Of a stretch of DNA of 64,000 bases, positions 53,176 through 63,642 are shown in pieces. The stretch is from Ottelia alismoides. Lineage: Eukaryota; Streptophyta; Magnoliopsida; Alismatales; Hydrocharitaceae. Each line of letters begins with the position of its first letter. Positions within the stretch are counted from its first letter, which is position 1. Location: contig JAZKJV010010625.1 in assembly GCA_037367405.1 (NCBI GenBank), positions 124,001 to 188,000 on the forward strand, in the 5' to 3' direction. A program made the translations under genes and the position numbers. The notes under the pieces were generated by a model that saw nothing but the letters and a program-made list of their open reading frames with translations, searched no databases and was not told the origin of the DNA.

Positions 53176-54439
53176 GAATAACAAAAAATGTGAATGAGGT
53201 GCAGCAACTCACTCACTTTTTTCTTACACAACGATCAATTTTTTTCACACAAAAGAAAAGCAATGTATCCTAGCCAGAAGTGAGCCAATAACACACAATT
53301 CGAAATGTTAAGAAAAAATAGAAGAAAATCCAATTAAAAATGAGTCGTAAATGTTCCACCTTGTTGTTCCATAAAAGAACTCAGACAATAGCTACAACAC
53401 ACACACAAAAAAGAATTGGACAATAGCCGAAGAATGGTAAACATGCAGCTAAGATGGTCCGGCAATAAGCCACCGCACTTCAAGGACACTGCAAAAATCC
53501 ACGTGTAGCCTGCAATGAAATGAGAAGTAAGAAATCCGTAAATTAAGAATGAAACAAACCATTATAGTTGGTTTAAAATCAATAATCAGCAAACGAATGA
53601 TTGACATAACAATGACCCTCACATTTACACAAAGGGCAGAATTTACATAAAAACTCCTTCAAAGAAGACCGCAGGAGAAAAAAAACTACATGAAAAGGAA
53701 GCGCTCCCATGAGACCCAAAGAATACAAGGTTCACTAAAACTCAACAAACTCAGCTACATAAGGTCCTTTCCTTAAAACTATCGAATACAATTGTTACAT
53801 TAACTATATATAAGGTGAACTGCCAGTCAGATCCTGATAAAAAAATCAACATCTGGTCACCCTAATCTTTTAAAATATGTCAGATTTCTGTTCAGCAACA
53901 TTCAGAGCAATATTAAAACTTCAAACCATTCTAATTCCATAACTCACGTTAGATCCTCAAATACCATTTGCAGATTATTCAGAACCTAATGTCCAATTTT
54001 TGATAGCAAAAGTTGAAGAAAACAATCCCTTTATATAAACAAACCTCGGTTAGAACAAACAAGATCCGTGCACATCTCCATACATACAATGCAACATCAA
54101 GGACGTGGAAACTTATACTTACTCATTTACAAGCAAAGTCACAAGGTCATAATTATTCATATTCCTAATTTCATAACATTCTTTTTTTCTCGCCTATGTA
54201 CACACATAAGGAAAGGTCTCCTCCTGACCCAAGGAAACCCGGTCCGAACTGTAGTGTAGTCCTTTATGAGGACTTGCCTCACTCACTCCACTACGGTCCC
54301 CTTCGTGTCGTACCACTCCTTAACCGGAAATCATCCATGCTTGCCCCTATGACTCTTCTCTCATTCCTGTCCTTCCTCACCCCCACATTCTCCGCCCCTT
54401 TCTATATAGGTCTGTAGGATTTGCCTTCGTTGAAGCAGG
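53176..54439. other. No recognised gene
   Basis: A/T-rich. Nothing recognisable on either strand, and a clear break from the MITE array. Confidence 0.45.
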
Positions 54440-54650
54440 TGGGCAATTAGCTTGAAGTTAGCTTCTCTTGCTGCTCATCACCCAGCCCTTAAATATATAC
54501 AAGGAAAAGTGGAGAAGACCAACATCATTTCAGAACTGAAGAAGAGGGTAGAGAAGGCAAAGGGCAGTTGGGCTGAGGAGTTGCCTGAGGTACTGTGGTC
54601 TGACAGAAAGACCTCTTGCTCTCGGGAAGACAGCCGATTCAAGTCCCTTG
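54440..54650 (+). pseudogene. Ty3/gypsy integrase fragment
   Basis: The frame reads ISELKKRVEKAKGSWAEELP and EVLWSDRKTS, matching the gypsy integrase stretch (LKKRLEEAKG-WADELP-VLW-YRTT). The preceding LASLAAHHPALKYIQGKVE may be displaced upstream pol sequence. Only a short remnant remains and no LTR was seen. Confidence 0.55.
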
Positions 54651-55060
54651 GAATTGTCGGAACAGCCACCCGCCTATCTAACAAAGTTCCCAAGTCAGAG
54701 GGTTGAGTTCCCACTTGAGATCAGGCAAGGGACATTCACGAATAGAAGTTAACATTTACTACAGGCGTGTTCATGTATCTGTATGTGTACGTTTTGCCAA
54801 GAAAACTGCTCTGTGCACGACAGGAAATCATTGATAGATTTTAAGGGTAAATCGGATAGCAGGTCAACTATAACTTTTATGAGCTAAATCGGATATGTGC
54901 ATGTGTTTGGTATGATCGACAGTAGCAGATCAACAGTAAAACGACATGAACGAAGGCATATGAGCAAATGTTTGGGGAGATCTAACCGAAATAAAAGAAC
55001 TATAAGATAGAGAAGAAGAAAGGAAGAAATGCCTACAGGAAATGGAGAGGAAATTGCCTG
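54651..55060. other. No recognised gene
   Basis: Nothing identified. Confidence 0.4.
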
Positions 55061-55400
55061 AACTTGTTCTTTGCCTCGACCAATCAGGCAAGGGTTGCAA
55101 GGCTTGTGGGCTGCGGGGCTACAAAGAGGGGGATCAGCGTGCAAGGGGCAACGCCTGAACCTGGTCTTTGCCTCAACCACTCCGACGAGGGCCGCGAGGA
55201 CTGTAGAGGGAGATCATCGGTGTGAGGAGCCTCGACCACTCTGATGAGGGATGCGAGGCTTGCAGAGGGACATCGTCGGGATGAGGGCCTCCGACCACTC
55301 CGGCGAGGGCTGCAAGGCTTGTAGGGGAGATCGTCGGGGTGAGAGAGAAGCAAGGGTTGTGGTCTTGCAGAGGGAGATCGTCAGCGGGACGGGGGAGGCA
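55061..55400. repeat. Degenerate minisatellite
   Basis: About five degenerate units of roughly 65 bp sharing cgaccactccg(g/a)cgaggg, gcaaggcttg and agagggagatcgtcgg. Confidence 0.6.
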
Positions 55401-55499
55401 AGGGATGGGGAGATAGGGATCGGGTGCGCGGAAGGATCGAGCGTGCGAAGCGGGCTACATCATCAACCGTTGATCTTGGCCCAATCGAACGGTGGAGAG

Positions 55500-55550
55500 G
55501 CCGGGTGCAGCCAATTGGCTGCACCATCCGGCTCAGCCTCCCCTTTCCCT
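55500..55550. mobile_element. Isolated right end of a foldback MITE
   Basis: ggtgcagccaattggctgca then ccatccggctcagcctcccc, followed by (TA)n. This is the right end of a related element with X' = gcagcc; its body and left end are missing. Confidence 0.5.
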
Positions 55551-55567
55551 CTATATATATATATATA

Positions 55568-55952
55568 GGGATTGGGGAGCCTACACCCATGTGTAGGTAA
55601 CTTACCTACACCCACCTCTTGTTTCTTAATTTTTTTGATTTTTTTGAAATGGATCTTTAGGGGATTTACTTAGAATATTAAATGGAATATGTGTTTCAAA
55701 TTTCATGTAAAACAGACATTCCTAACAGCTCCATCGGAAGGGGCCGATTTCAGCAAATCTCAGACCGTTAAAATTTGACTGTCATGATGGATAAGTTAGA
55801 AGTCTAAAAATCAATTGAAATTTGAATGACGATATGGTGATATATTGTGATCTAAATTCCCCAAGGAATTAATTCAAAAAAATAAAAAAATTTGAGGGAA
55901 AAAGAGTTGGGTGTAGGTAAGTTACCTACACATGGGTGTAGGCTCCCTTTTC

Positions 55953-55954
<2 letters not shown>
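55568..55954. mobile_element. Foldback MITE 12 (gtaggtaac type)
   Basis: gggagcctacacccatgtgt then aggtaacttacctacaccc, with the inverse on the right. X = cctacac, X' = gtgtagg. Loop gaccgttaaaa +. (TA)n on both sides. Confidence 0.87.
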
Positions 55955-56001
<47 letters not shown>

Positions 56002-56004
<3 letters not shown>

Positions 56005-56393
56005 CTTATCCAATGGGCCCTGTGCCCATTTGAGATGAGATGAGCCCACTCATATTTTACCAATATTTTCTATCATTTTGAGTTCAATGCTTATTTATTT
56101 ACTGTTGTTATATCATATTCTTACTATTAGTAACTATTTTTATATAAAGAAAATCTTAGATTCGCAAGAAATGGTCATTAGTAAGAATAAAAATGAGACT
56201 AGTAATACAAATAATAATACCATCATTTTGTATGATTTTAAGGTTTTTTTTCCTGAAAAGAGTTACTAGTAGTAAGAATATAATATAACACTTGTAAACA
56301 AATACCTATTAAGCTAAAAAAGATAGGAAATAATGTTAAAAAATGAGTGGGCTCATCTCATCTCAAATAGACACAGGGCTCATTGGATAATTT

Positions 56394-56396
<3 letters not shown>
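56002..56396. mobile_element. (TA)n-embedded MITE, gggcttatcc family, copy 1
   Basis: Ends gggcttatccaatgggccct and, inverted, gggaaattatccaatgagcc. The subterminal part atgggccctgtgcccat can fold. It is the reverse complement copy of the element at 57267. Confidence 0.85.
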
Positions 56397-56426
<30 letters not shown>

Positions 56427-56428
<2 letters not shown>

Positions 56429-56807
56429 GAAGGGGAGCCTACTCCATGGAGTAGGTAACTTACCTACTGCACTCTTTTTTTTTCAAAATTTTTTATTTTT
56501 TTTAAAAATGCTTCCATGGATTTTCATAATTATATCCATCTAATATGTCATTCAAATTTCGTCAGAAATAGAGACTCCTACGGCCTCCATCCAGAACGCG
56601 AAAAATACAGCAAATCTGAGACCGTTAAAAAATGACTGTATGGATGGAGGCCGTAGGAGTCTCTGTTTCTGACGAAATTTGAATGACATATTAGAGGGAT
56701 ATAGTTATGAAAATTAATGGAAGTATTTTTCAAAAGAAATAAAAAAATTTTGAAAAAGAAGAAAATGGAGTAGGTAAGTTACCTACTCCATGGAGTAGGA
56801 TCCCTTT

Positions 56808-56808
<1 letters not shown>
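56427..56808. mobile_element. Foldback MITE 13 (gtaggtaac/ccatgg type)
   Basis: cctactccatggagtagg (a perfect palindrome) then taacttacctac on the left; the inverse on the right. Loop gaccgttaaaaa +. (TA)n left, (CT)n right. Confidence 0.88.
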
Positions 56809-56859
<51 letters not shown>

Positions 56860-56860
56860 A
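56809..56860. repeat. Palindromic (CT)n(TA)n(GA)n microsatellite
   Basis: The run of CT, then TA, then AG dinucleotides reads the same on both strands. Confidence 0.95.
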
Positions 56861-57245
56861 CGGGGAAGCTGCTCCGCGGAGCAGCCAAGCTGGCTGCTGC
56901 GTGGGCAGTCCCCCCCCCACCCCCCTTTTATTTTTTTTGAAATTTTTTTTATATTTATTCATATATATATATCCCTCCTACATGTCATTCAAATTTCGTG
57001 AGAAACGGAGACTCCTATGGCCTCCATCTAGAACAGGTACTTTACAGCAAATTTCAGTCCGTTAAATTTTACTTGTTCTAGATGGAGGGCATAGGAGTCT
57101 CCGTTTCTCACGAAATTTGAATGACATGTAGGAGGTATATATAGATGAACAAACATAAAAAAAATCAAAAAAAAATAAAAAAATGGGGGGAAACTGCCCC
57201 ACGCAGCAGCCAGCTTGGCTGCTCCGCGGAGCAGCTTCCCTTTTC
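56861..57245. mobile_element. Foldback MITE 14 (gcagc/ccgcgg type)
   Basis: gctgctccgcggagcagc (a perfect palindrome) then caagctggctgc on the left; the inverse on the right. Stem gagaaacggagactcctatg. Loop cagtccgttaaat +. Confidence 0.88.
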
Positions 57246-57266
57246 ATATATATATATATATATATA

Positions 57267-57660
57267 GGGAAATTATCCAATGAGCCCTGTGCCCATTTGA
57301 GATGAGATGAGCCCACTTATTTTTTAACATTTTTTCCTATCTTTTTGAGCTTAATAGGTATTGTTTACAAGTGTTATATCATATTCTTACTACTAGTAAC
57401 TATTTTCAGGAAAAAAACCTTATAGTTATACAAAATGATTGTACTATTATTTGTATTAATAGTCTCATTTTTATTCTTACTAATCATCATTTCTTATGAA
57501 TCTAAGATTTTTTTTATATGAAAATAGTTACTAGTAGTAAGAATATGATATAACAACAGTAAATAAATAAGCATTGAACTCAAAATGATGGAAAATATTG
57601 GTAAAATATGAGTGGGCTCATCTCATCTCAAATGGGCACAGGGCCCATTGGATAAGCCCC
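57267..57660. mobile_element. (TA)n-embedded MITE, gggcttatcc family, copy 2 (inverted)
   Basis: It reads gggaaattatccaatgagcc at its left end and ggcccattggataagcccc at its right end, i.e. copy 1 in the opposite direction. Only scattered differences were seen. Confidence 0.85.
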
Positions 57661-57666
57661 ATATAT

Positions 57667-57706
<40 letters not shown>

Positions 57707-57710
<4 letters not shown>

Positions 57711-59515
57711 AACTTGAATTGAGGTGACACCTTTCCACATTTACGGTGCGACACATTTTTTTGATCGTTTGATTATAATCTACGGCTATTAACAAAACTA
57801 CTCATCAATCACAATACCACTATTGCAACGTCGTCTATTTTTGGAATAATAAATTTGAATTCTGTTTTTGACACACCATTGGAACGTCATCTATTTTTGG
57901 AATAATAATATTGAATTCCTATTTTGATGCACCATCCTCGTTGATAATTAAATATCAATATTAATTACTAAATTTAGTAACCCTAAAAGGTTCTCGACAG
58001 AGGAATGGACGACGACGACGGCGACGATAGAGGTGTGTGACAATGGTGTTGGTGGTGCGTGACAACGAAGAAGACGATGAATGGAGCAACAGGAGATGGT
58101 TGCGCATGGAGGCTTCATATCCGTAATCAAATTTTTTTATTTTTTTGTATTCTTCCATTAAAAAAGGTTCCAGCTTAGTTTGATTTGATATATGTTTCCA
58201 CACTTCATTTTGATTTCATCTCATTCCAGTCCTCGATTATCGTCGATCAGAGATCATTGTTCCTCATCCATTTCGTATTTTAATACATATCTAAAGTCTT
58301 CATCATCTTTTTCATTTTTTCAATCCATATCTCCAGTCCTCATTGTTTAATTTCAATTTTAGTGCTTTTTATTGTACGATCCATATATACGCATGTTTTA
58401 AGTTAAGTGGTGTTGATTACATCGTTTACAAAGTATTACACCTAATTACAATACGTATGATCATTTTACATATTTCTATCTCATTTCTACAATGTCATAA
58501 TGTATTTTACACTCAAACGATTGCTGCACTACCTGTACAAACACATTCCAGTTATTTTTATATTACCTACAGTCATTTCATGTTTCAATATTCTATTTAT
58601 AATATCTCATTCTATTTTTACATTATGTAGGTCACTTGGATAACTTTCAATGAGAGGAAGAAGAATAAAGATCGCGACAACCAAATCTTACGGATGTCAT
58701 CAATTTGGAATTGACTGCAGAAAAATAGGAGACGAATGTAAAAAGAATGAGGGAAATGTAAAATACTAATTGCAATTGTAAAATATGTTAATGAAACGAT
58801 AGATTTATTTATTGTAAGTCTTCCTTTTTGTTAGAATGTTTGACATGGCATTGGATGGACGTAAACTTCGTGCATGGAATGTAAAATAAGCCCGATGAAT
58901 ATGAAATATGGACTATTAATTTAATATGAATTCATTTATTACAACGTGTATTTAATATCCCCTAAAACTAATATGCATATGACATGTAACATATATAACG
59001 TCTTCGCACTTTACCCCTAATAAATTAGGAAATACAGTTGTAATAAAAATCCCATCATTTTAAGAATCTTTTCCACGTATACATCAATTAGTTAACACAT
59101 GATCAAAGCATCCTATATTTTAGGAAACATATCTACACAAAAAATTCAAATTTTCATCGGATTTGGTTATTTTTGCGAACATCAATGGTTATGCTTTTGT
59201 AATTTATAGCACGAAATTGTAAAATATCTCAATCGTTTGTAAATCGATAACAATTATTTCAAAACACGAACCTTTTTTCATTCGGATATTTCTGGAAATT
59301 TCTGTACATCATGCACCATATATCTAAATATAGAAAGATTAATGACGTGTATTTTAATAAATTAGCACTAATTTAATCGACCTGCATATTAGGAATATTA
59401 GTTGGCACAAAAACCACCTAGTGGTTTCAATCTCACTCGTACAGTGGTCATCCAACGGCTTACGATGGCACCTTTCCATAATCAAGGAAAGGTGCCACCT
59501 CAATTCAAGTGCACC

Positions 59516-59518
<3 letters not shown>
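57707..59518. mobile_element. Unclassified 1.8-kb (TA)n-embedded element
   Basis: Inverted ends share cttgaattgaggtgrcacct, and the right end adds a hairpin ggcacctttcc/ggaaaggtgcc. Both sides are (TA)n. The interior is A/T-rich with no recognised protein; the small - strand frames near 57948-58203 are not recognisable. Confidence 0.65.

Positions 59519-59571
<53 letters not shown>
59519..59571. repeat. (TA)n microsatellite
   Basis: About 26 TA units. Confidence 0.95.
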
Positions 59572-59573
<2 letters not shown>

Positions 59574-59957
59574 GTTAAATGGGGCTACCCCCTAGGAGTA
59601 GCCAACTTGGCTACTCCCACCCCTATTTTTCCCTCATTTTTTTATTTCTTTGGAAAATAAAAATTTGTTAATTCATCATTATATCCCTCTAACATTCTAT
59701 TAAAATTTCGTCAGAACAGAGACTCCTACGGCCTCCATCCAAATATGGTCGATTTAAAAAATCCTGCGACCATTAAAAAAATTCTCGTCTGGATGGAGGG
59801 CCTATGAGTCTCTGTTTCTGACGAAATTTTAATAGAATGTTAGAGGGATATAGTGATGAATATACAAATTTTTACTTTCCAAAAAAATAAAAAAATAAGG
59901 GAAAAATAGGGGGTGGGAGTAGCCAAGTTGGCTACTCTCAGGGGGCAGCCCCATTTT
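59572..59957. mobile_element. Foldback MITE 15 (gagtagcc type)
   Basis: gggttaaatggggctacccc to gggggcagccccatttta. It is fused directly, without (TA)n, to the stem of the next element. Confidence 0.83.
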
Positions 59958-60222
59958 AAAACCATGTATATTCATCCATATATCCCTCTTATATACCATT
60001 CGAATTTCGTCAGAAACAGAGACTCCTACGGCCTCCATCCGTACAGTAATTTTTTAACGGTAACAGGATTTTTTTAAATCGATACCATCGAGATGGAGGC
60101 CGTAGGAGTCTCTGTTTCTGACGAATTCGAATGGCATATAAGAGGGATATATGGATGAATATACATGGTTTTATTTTTCAAAAAAAATAAAAAAACGCCG
60201 AAAAATGGGGCGGGGGCAGCCA
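59958..60222. mobile_element. Foldback MITE 16 (ggcagcc type), left end missing
   Basis: Begins in the stem (aaaccatgtatattcatcc). Loop - orientation. Its right end merges with the left end of MITE 17 in one shared gcgggggcagccaacatgg module. Confidence 0.8.
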
Positions 60223-60572
60223 ACATGGTTGCCCCCGTCCCATTTTTCCGCATTTTTTATTTGTTTTTAAAAGTAAAACCATGTATATTCACCCCTATAT
60301 CCCTCCTAAATGCCATTCGAATTTCGTCAGAAACAGAGACTCATACGGCCTCCATTGAGATGATGTCGATTTTAAAAAATTCTGTTACCGTTAAAAAATT
60401 ACTGTCTGGATGGAGGCCGTAGGAGTCTCTGTTTCTGACGAAATTCGAATGGGTATATAGGAAGGATATAGGGATGAATATACATGGTGTTATTTTTCAA
60501 AAAATAAAAAAACTTGACAAAATAAGGTGGGTCAGCCATGTTGGCTGCCCCTAGGGGGCAGCCACATATGAC

Positions 60573-60574
<2 letters not shown>
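60205..60574. mobile_element. Foldback MITE 17 (ggcagcc type)
   Basis: The left end is shared with MITE 16. The right end is complete (ggctgcccctagggggcagc, then cacatatgaccc). Loop +. (TA)n right. Confidence 0.82.
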
Positions 60575-60607
<33 letters not shown>

Positions 60608-60609
<2 letters not shown>

Positions 60610-60942
60610 AAAAAATGGGGCTGCCCCCGTCCCATTTTTCGTCAAATTTTTTTATTTTTTTGAAAAATAACACCGTGTATATTCATCCCTATATCTCTCC
60701 TATATGTCATTCGAATTTCGTCAGAAACAGAGACTCCTACGGCCTCAATCGAGATGATGTCGATTTAAAAAATTATGTTACCGTTAAAAAATGACTGTCT
60801 AGATGGACGCCGTAGGAGTTTCTGTTTCTGACAAAATTCGAATGGCATATATTAGGGATATAGGGATGAATATACATGGTATTATTTTTCAAAAAAATAA
60901 AAAATTTTGCCAAAATAAGGTGGGGGCAGCCACATATAACCC
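60608..60942. mobile_element. Foldback MITE 18 (ggcagcc type)
   Basis: ggaaaaaatggggctgcccc to gggggcagccacatataacc. Both terminal modules are shortened. Loop +. Confidence 0.82.
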
Positions 60943-60957
60943 ATATATATATATATA

Positions 60958-61325
60958 GGGGAAAATGGGGCTGCCCCCTAGGGGCAGCCAACATGACTGC
61001 CCCCACCCCATTTTTCGCAAAAGTTTTTTATTTTTTTGGAAAAATATCACCATGTATATTCATCCCTATATCTCTCCTATATGTTATTCGAATTTCGTCA
61101 GAAACAGAGACTCCTACGGCCTCCATCCAGACGCCATCTTTTTAATGGTCGCAGGATTTTTTAAATCGACTATGTTTGGATGGAGGCTGTAGGAGTCTCT
61201 GTTTCTGACGAAATTCGAATGACATATAGGATGGATATAGAGATGAATATACATGGTGATATTTTTCAAGAAAAATAAAAAATTTGCCCAAAAATGGGAT
61301 GGGGCAGCCATGGGGCAGCCCCATT
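60958..61325. mobile_element. Foldback MITE 19 (ggcagcc type)
   Basis: ggggaaaatggggctgcccc to atggggcagccatggggcag then ccccatt. Loop - orientation (tttttaatggtcgcagg). Confidence 0.82.
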
Positions 61326-61354
61326 AATATATATATATATATATATATTATATA

Positions 61355-61694
61355 GGGCTGCCCCCAGCACATTTTCACATTTTTTTTTGATTTTTTCGAA
61401 AAGTAACATAATGTATATTCATTTATATATCCCTCATATATGTCATTCGAATTTCATCAGAAACAATGACTCCTTTGTCCTCCATCTAGAACATGTCAAA
61501 TGCAATAATGTTTAGACCGTTAAAATTACATGTTCTATATGGAGGACATAAGAGTCTCTGTTTCTGACGAAATTCAAATGACATATAGGGGTGATATATA
61601 TGAATATACATTATGATATTTTGCAAAATAAAATGAAAAAATGGAGTGGGGACAGCCATGTTGGTAGCTCCTTGAGGGTAGCCCCATTTTTTCA
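61355..61694. mobile_element. Foldback MITE 20, diverged
   Basis: gggctgcccccagcacattt to gagggtagccccattttttc. Stem tctagaacatgt/acatgttctatatgg. Loop gaccgttaaaat +. A (CT)n(CA)n repeat follows. Confidence 0.78.
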
Positions 61695-61746
61695 CGCACT
61701 CTCTCTCTCTCACACACACACATATTATACACTCACACACACACAC

Positions 61747-62063
61747 GACTGCCCCCCTCGATTTTCTGAATTTTTTTATTTTTTTTTCAAAATTAAAATC
61801 ATGTGTTTTCATCACTATATCCATCTAATATGTCATTTCAATTTCGTCAGAAACAGAGAGTCATAGCCTTCAATGTAGAACACGTAATTTTAACGGTCTT
61901 AGAATTGTTGTAACATGTTTTAGATGAAGGATATAAGAGTTTCTATTTTTGACAAAATTGGAATGACAGAGGGATACAATAATAAAAATACTTGGCTTTA
62001 TTTTTGAAATAAATAAAAAAAATACCGAAAAATTTAGTGGGGGCAGCTCCATTGAACCCTCCC
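61747..62063. mobile_element. Foldback MITE 21, diverged
   Basis: gactgcccccctcgattttc to agtgggggcagctccattga. Loop ttttaacggtctt, - orientation. Confidence 0.75.
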
Positions 62064-62104
62064 TATATATATGTATGTGTGTATGTATGTATGCATGCAT
62101 GCAT

Positions 62105-62490
62105 GGGGACAGAGAGCCTGCACCCTGGGTGTAGGTAACTCCCTGCACCCGGCCTATTTTTCCATTGTTTTTTTACTTTTTTTGAATGAAAACTTGAGGG
62201 AATTTACTTAATATGTTGAGTAGAATATGTGTTTCAAGTTTCATGCAAAATAAACATTCTTATCATATTTATCTAAAAGAGGTCATTTTCAACAACTCTG
62301 ATTTCGTTAAAATTTGGTAGTCTTGATGGAGATTATATAAGTCTCAAATTAAGTTGAATTTTGAATGACACCATGTCGATATATAGTAATCTAATTCCCT
62401 CAAGGTTTTAGTTCAAAAAATTTAAAATAATGAAAAAATAGGTCGGATGTAGAAGTTACCTGCACCTGCCGGTGTAGGCTCTTTTTTCCC
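62105..62490. mobile_element. Foldback MITE 22 (gtaggtaac type)
   Basis: gagcctgcaccctgggtgta then ggtaactccctgcaccc, with the inverse gcacctgccggtgtaggctc on the right. Interior as in 5101 and 55568. Left flank is (GCAT)n. Confidence 0.82.
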
Positions 62491-62499
62491 TATATATAT

Positions 62500-62904
62500 G
62501 GGAGAAATGGGTATGCTCCCTCAGAGCATGTAACTTACATGCTCCCACCCTTTTTTCCGCGTATTATTTTATTTTTTTGAAAAGAATCCATGAGGGATTT
62601 AGATCATCATATATCATTGTAGTGTCATTCAAAAAAATCAACTTCATTCGAGACTTCTATCCCCTCCATCAAGACTGTCAATTTTTAACAGTCTCAAAAT
62701 TTTTCAAATCGACCCCCTCATGAATTATTTAAATCGACCCCCTCTAGATCGACATGTGAGGAATGTATGGTTTACATGAAATTTGAAATGCATATTCTAC
62801 TTATTATTTTAAGTAGACCCTCATACGCTTTCATTTAAAAAATAAAAAAATTGTTGAAAAAAGTTTGAGCATACTCTTATATTCTCCGGCGGAGCATATA
62901 CATT

Positions 62905-62909
<5 letters not shown>
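62500..62909. mobile_element. Foldback MITE 23 (gcatgtaac type)
   Basis: X = atgctc, X' = gagcat: atgctccctcagagcat then gtaacttacatgctccc. The right end is diverged (gagcatactc...ggcggagcatatac). (TA)n on the right. Confidence 0.75.
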
Positions 62910-62937
<28 letters not shown>

Positions 62938-62940
<3 letters not shown>

Positions 62941-63288
62941 AATGGGGATGTACTAGGGGGGAGCTATCTTGGTTCCATTTTTTATTTTTTTGAAAAATGC
63001 TTCAATGGAAATTTATTACTATATCCCTATATTTTTTTATTCAAGTTTCGTGCGAAAAAGAGACTCCTATGGCTTCCATCTAGATAGTCATTTTTAACGG
63101 TCGTAGAATAGTTGAAATCAACCCTGTCTGGATGGAGGCTGCATGAGTCTCTGTTTCACATGAAATTTGAATGACACAACATAGGGATATAGTTATGATA
63201 ATCTATCGAAGTATTTTTCAAAAAAATAAAAAGGGAAAAAATGGAGGGGGGGCAAGTTAGTTACCGCTAGGGGGCAACCCCATTTCCC
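62938..63288. mobile_element. Foldback MITE 24, diverged
   Basis: gataatggggatgtactagg to gctagggggcaaccccattt. Stem gagactcctatggcttcc. Loop ttttaacggtcgtag, - orientation. Confidence 0.75.
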
Positions 63289-63360
63289 ATATATGTATGT
63301 AGGTATATGTGTGTGTGTGTGTGTGTGTACGCGCGCGCGCGTGTGTGTGAGAGAGAGAGA
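63289..63360. repeat. (TA)(GT)n(CG)n(GA)n compound microsatellite
   Basis: tatgtgtgtgtgtgtgt, then acgcgcgcgcgcg, then tgtgtgtgagagagag between two MITEs. Confidence 0.93.
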
Positions 63361-63642
63361 AATGAGACTGATCCACCACATTTTTCAACAATTTTTTTTT
63401 TTGAGAAAAAGTACAACCATGTATTTTCTTCATTATATCCCTCCAATATTCCATTCCCATTTCAACATAAATAGAGAGTCATATGTCCTCCATCTAGAAC
63501 ATCTAATTTTAATGGTCTCAAAATTGCAGTAATCGACCTGTTATGGATGGAAGGACTTAGAGTCTCTGTTTCCAAAAAATCACTGAAAAAAGGAGCTGGA
63601 GTAACCCGTTGGCTGTCCCAAGGGAGTAGTCCATTTTCCTTC
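63361..63642. mobile_element. Foldback MITE 25, shortened
   Basis: Stem atagagagtcatatgtcctc and its inverse ggacttagagtctctgtttc. Loop ttttaatggtctc, - orientation. Right end ggctgtcccaagggagtagt. Confidence 0.7.
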
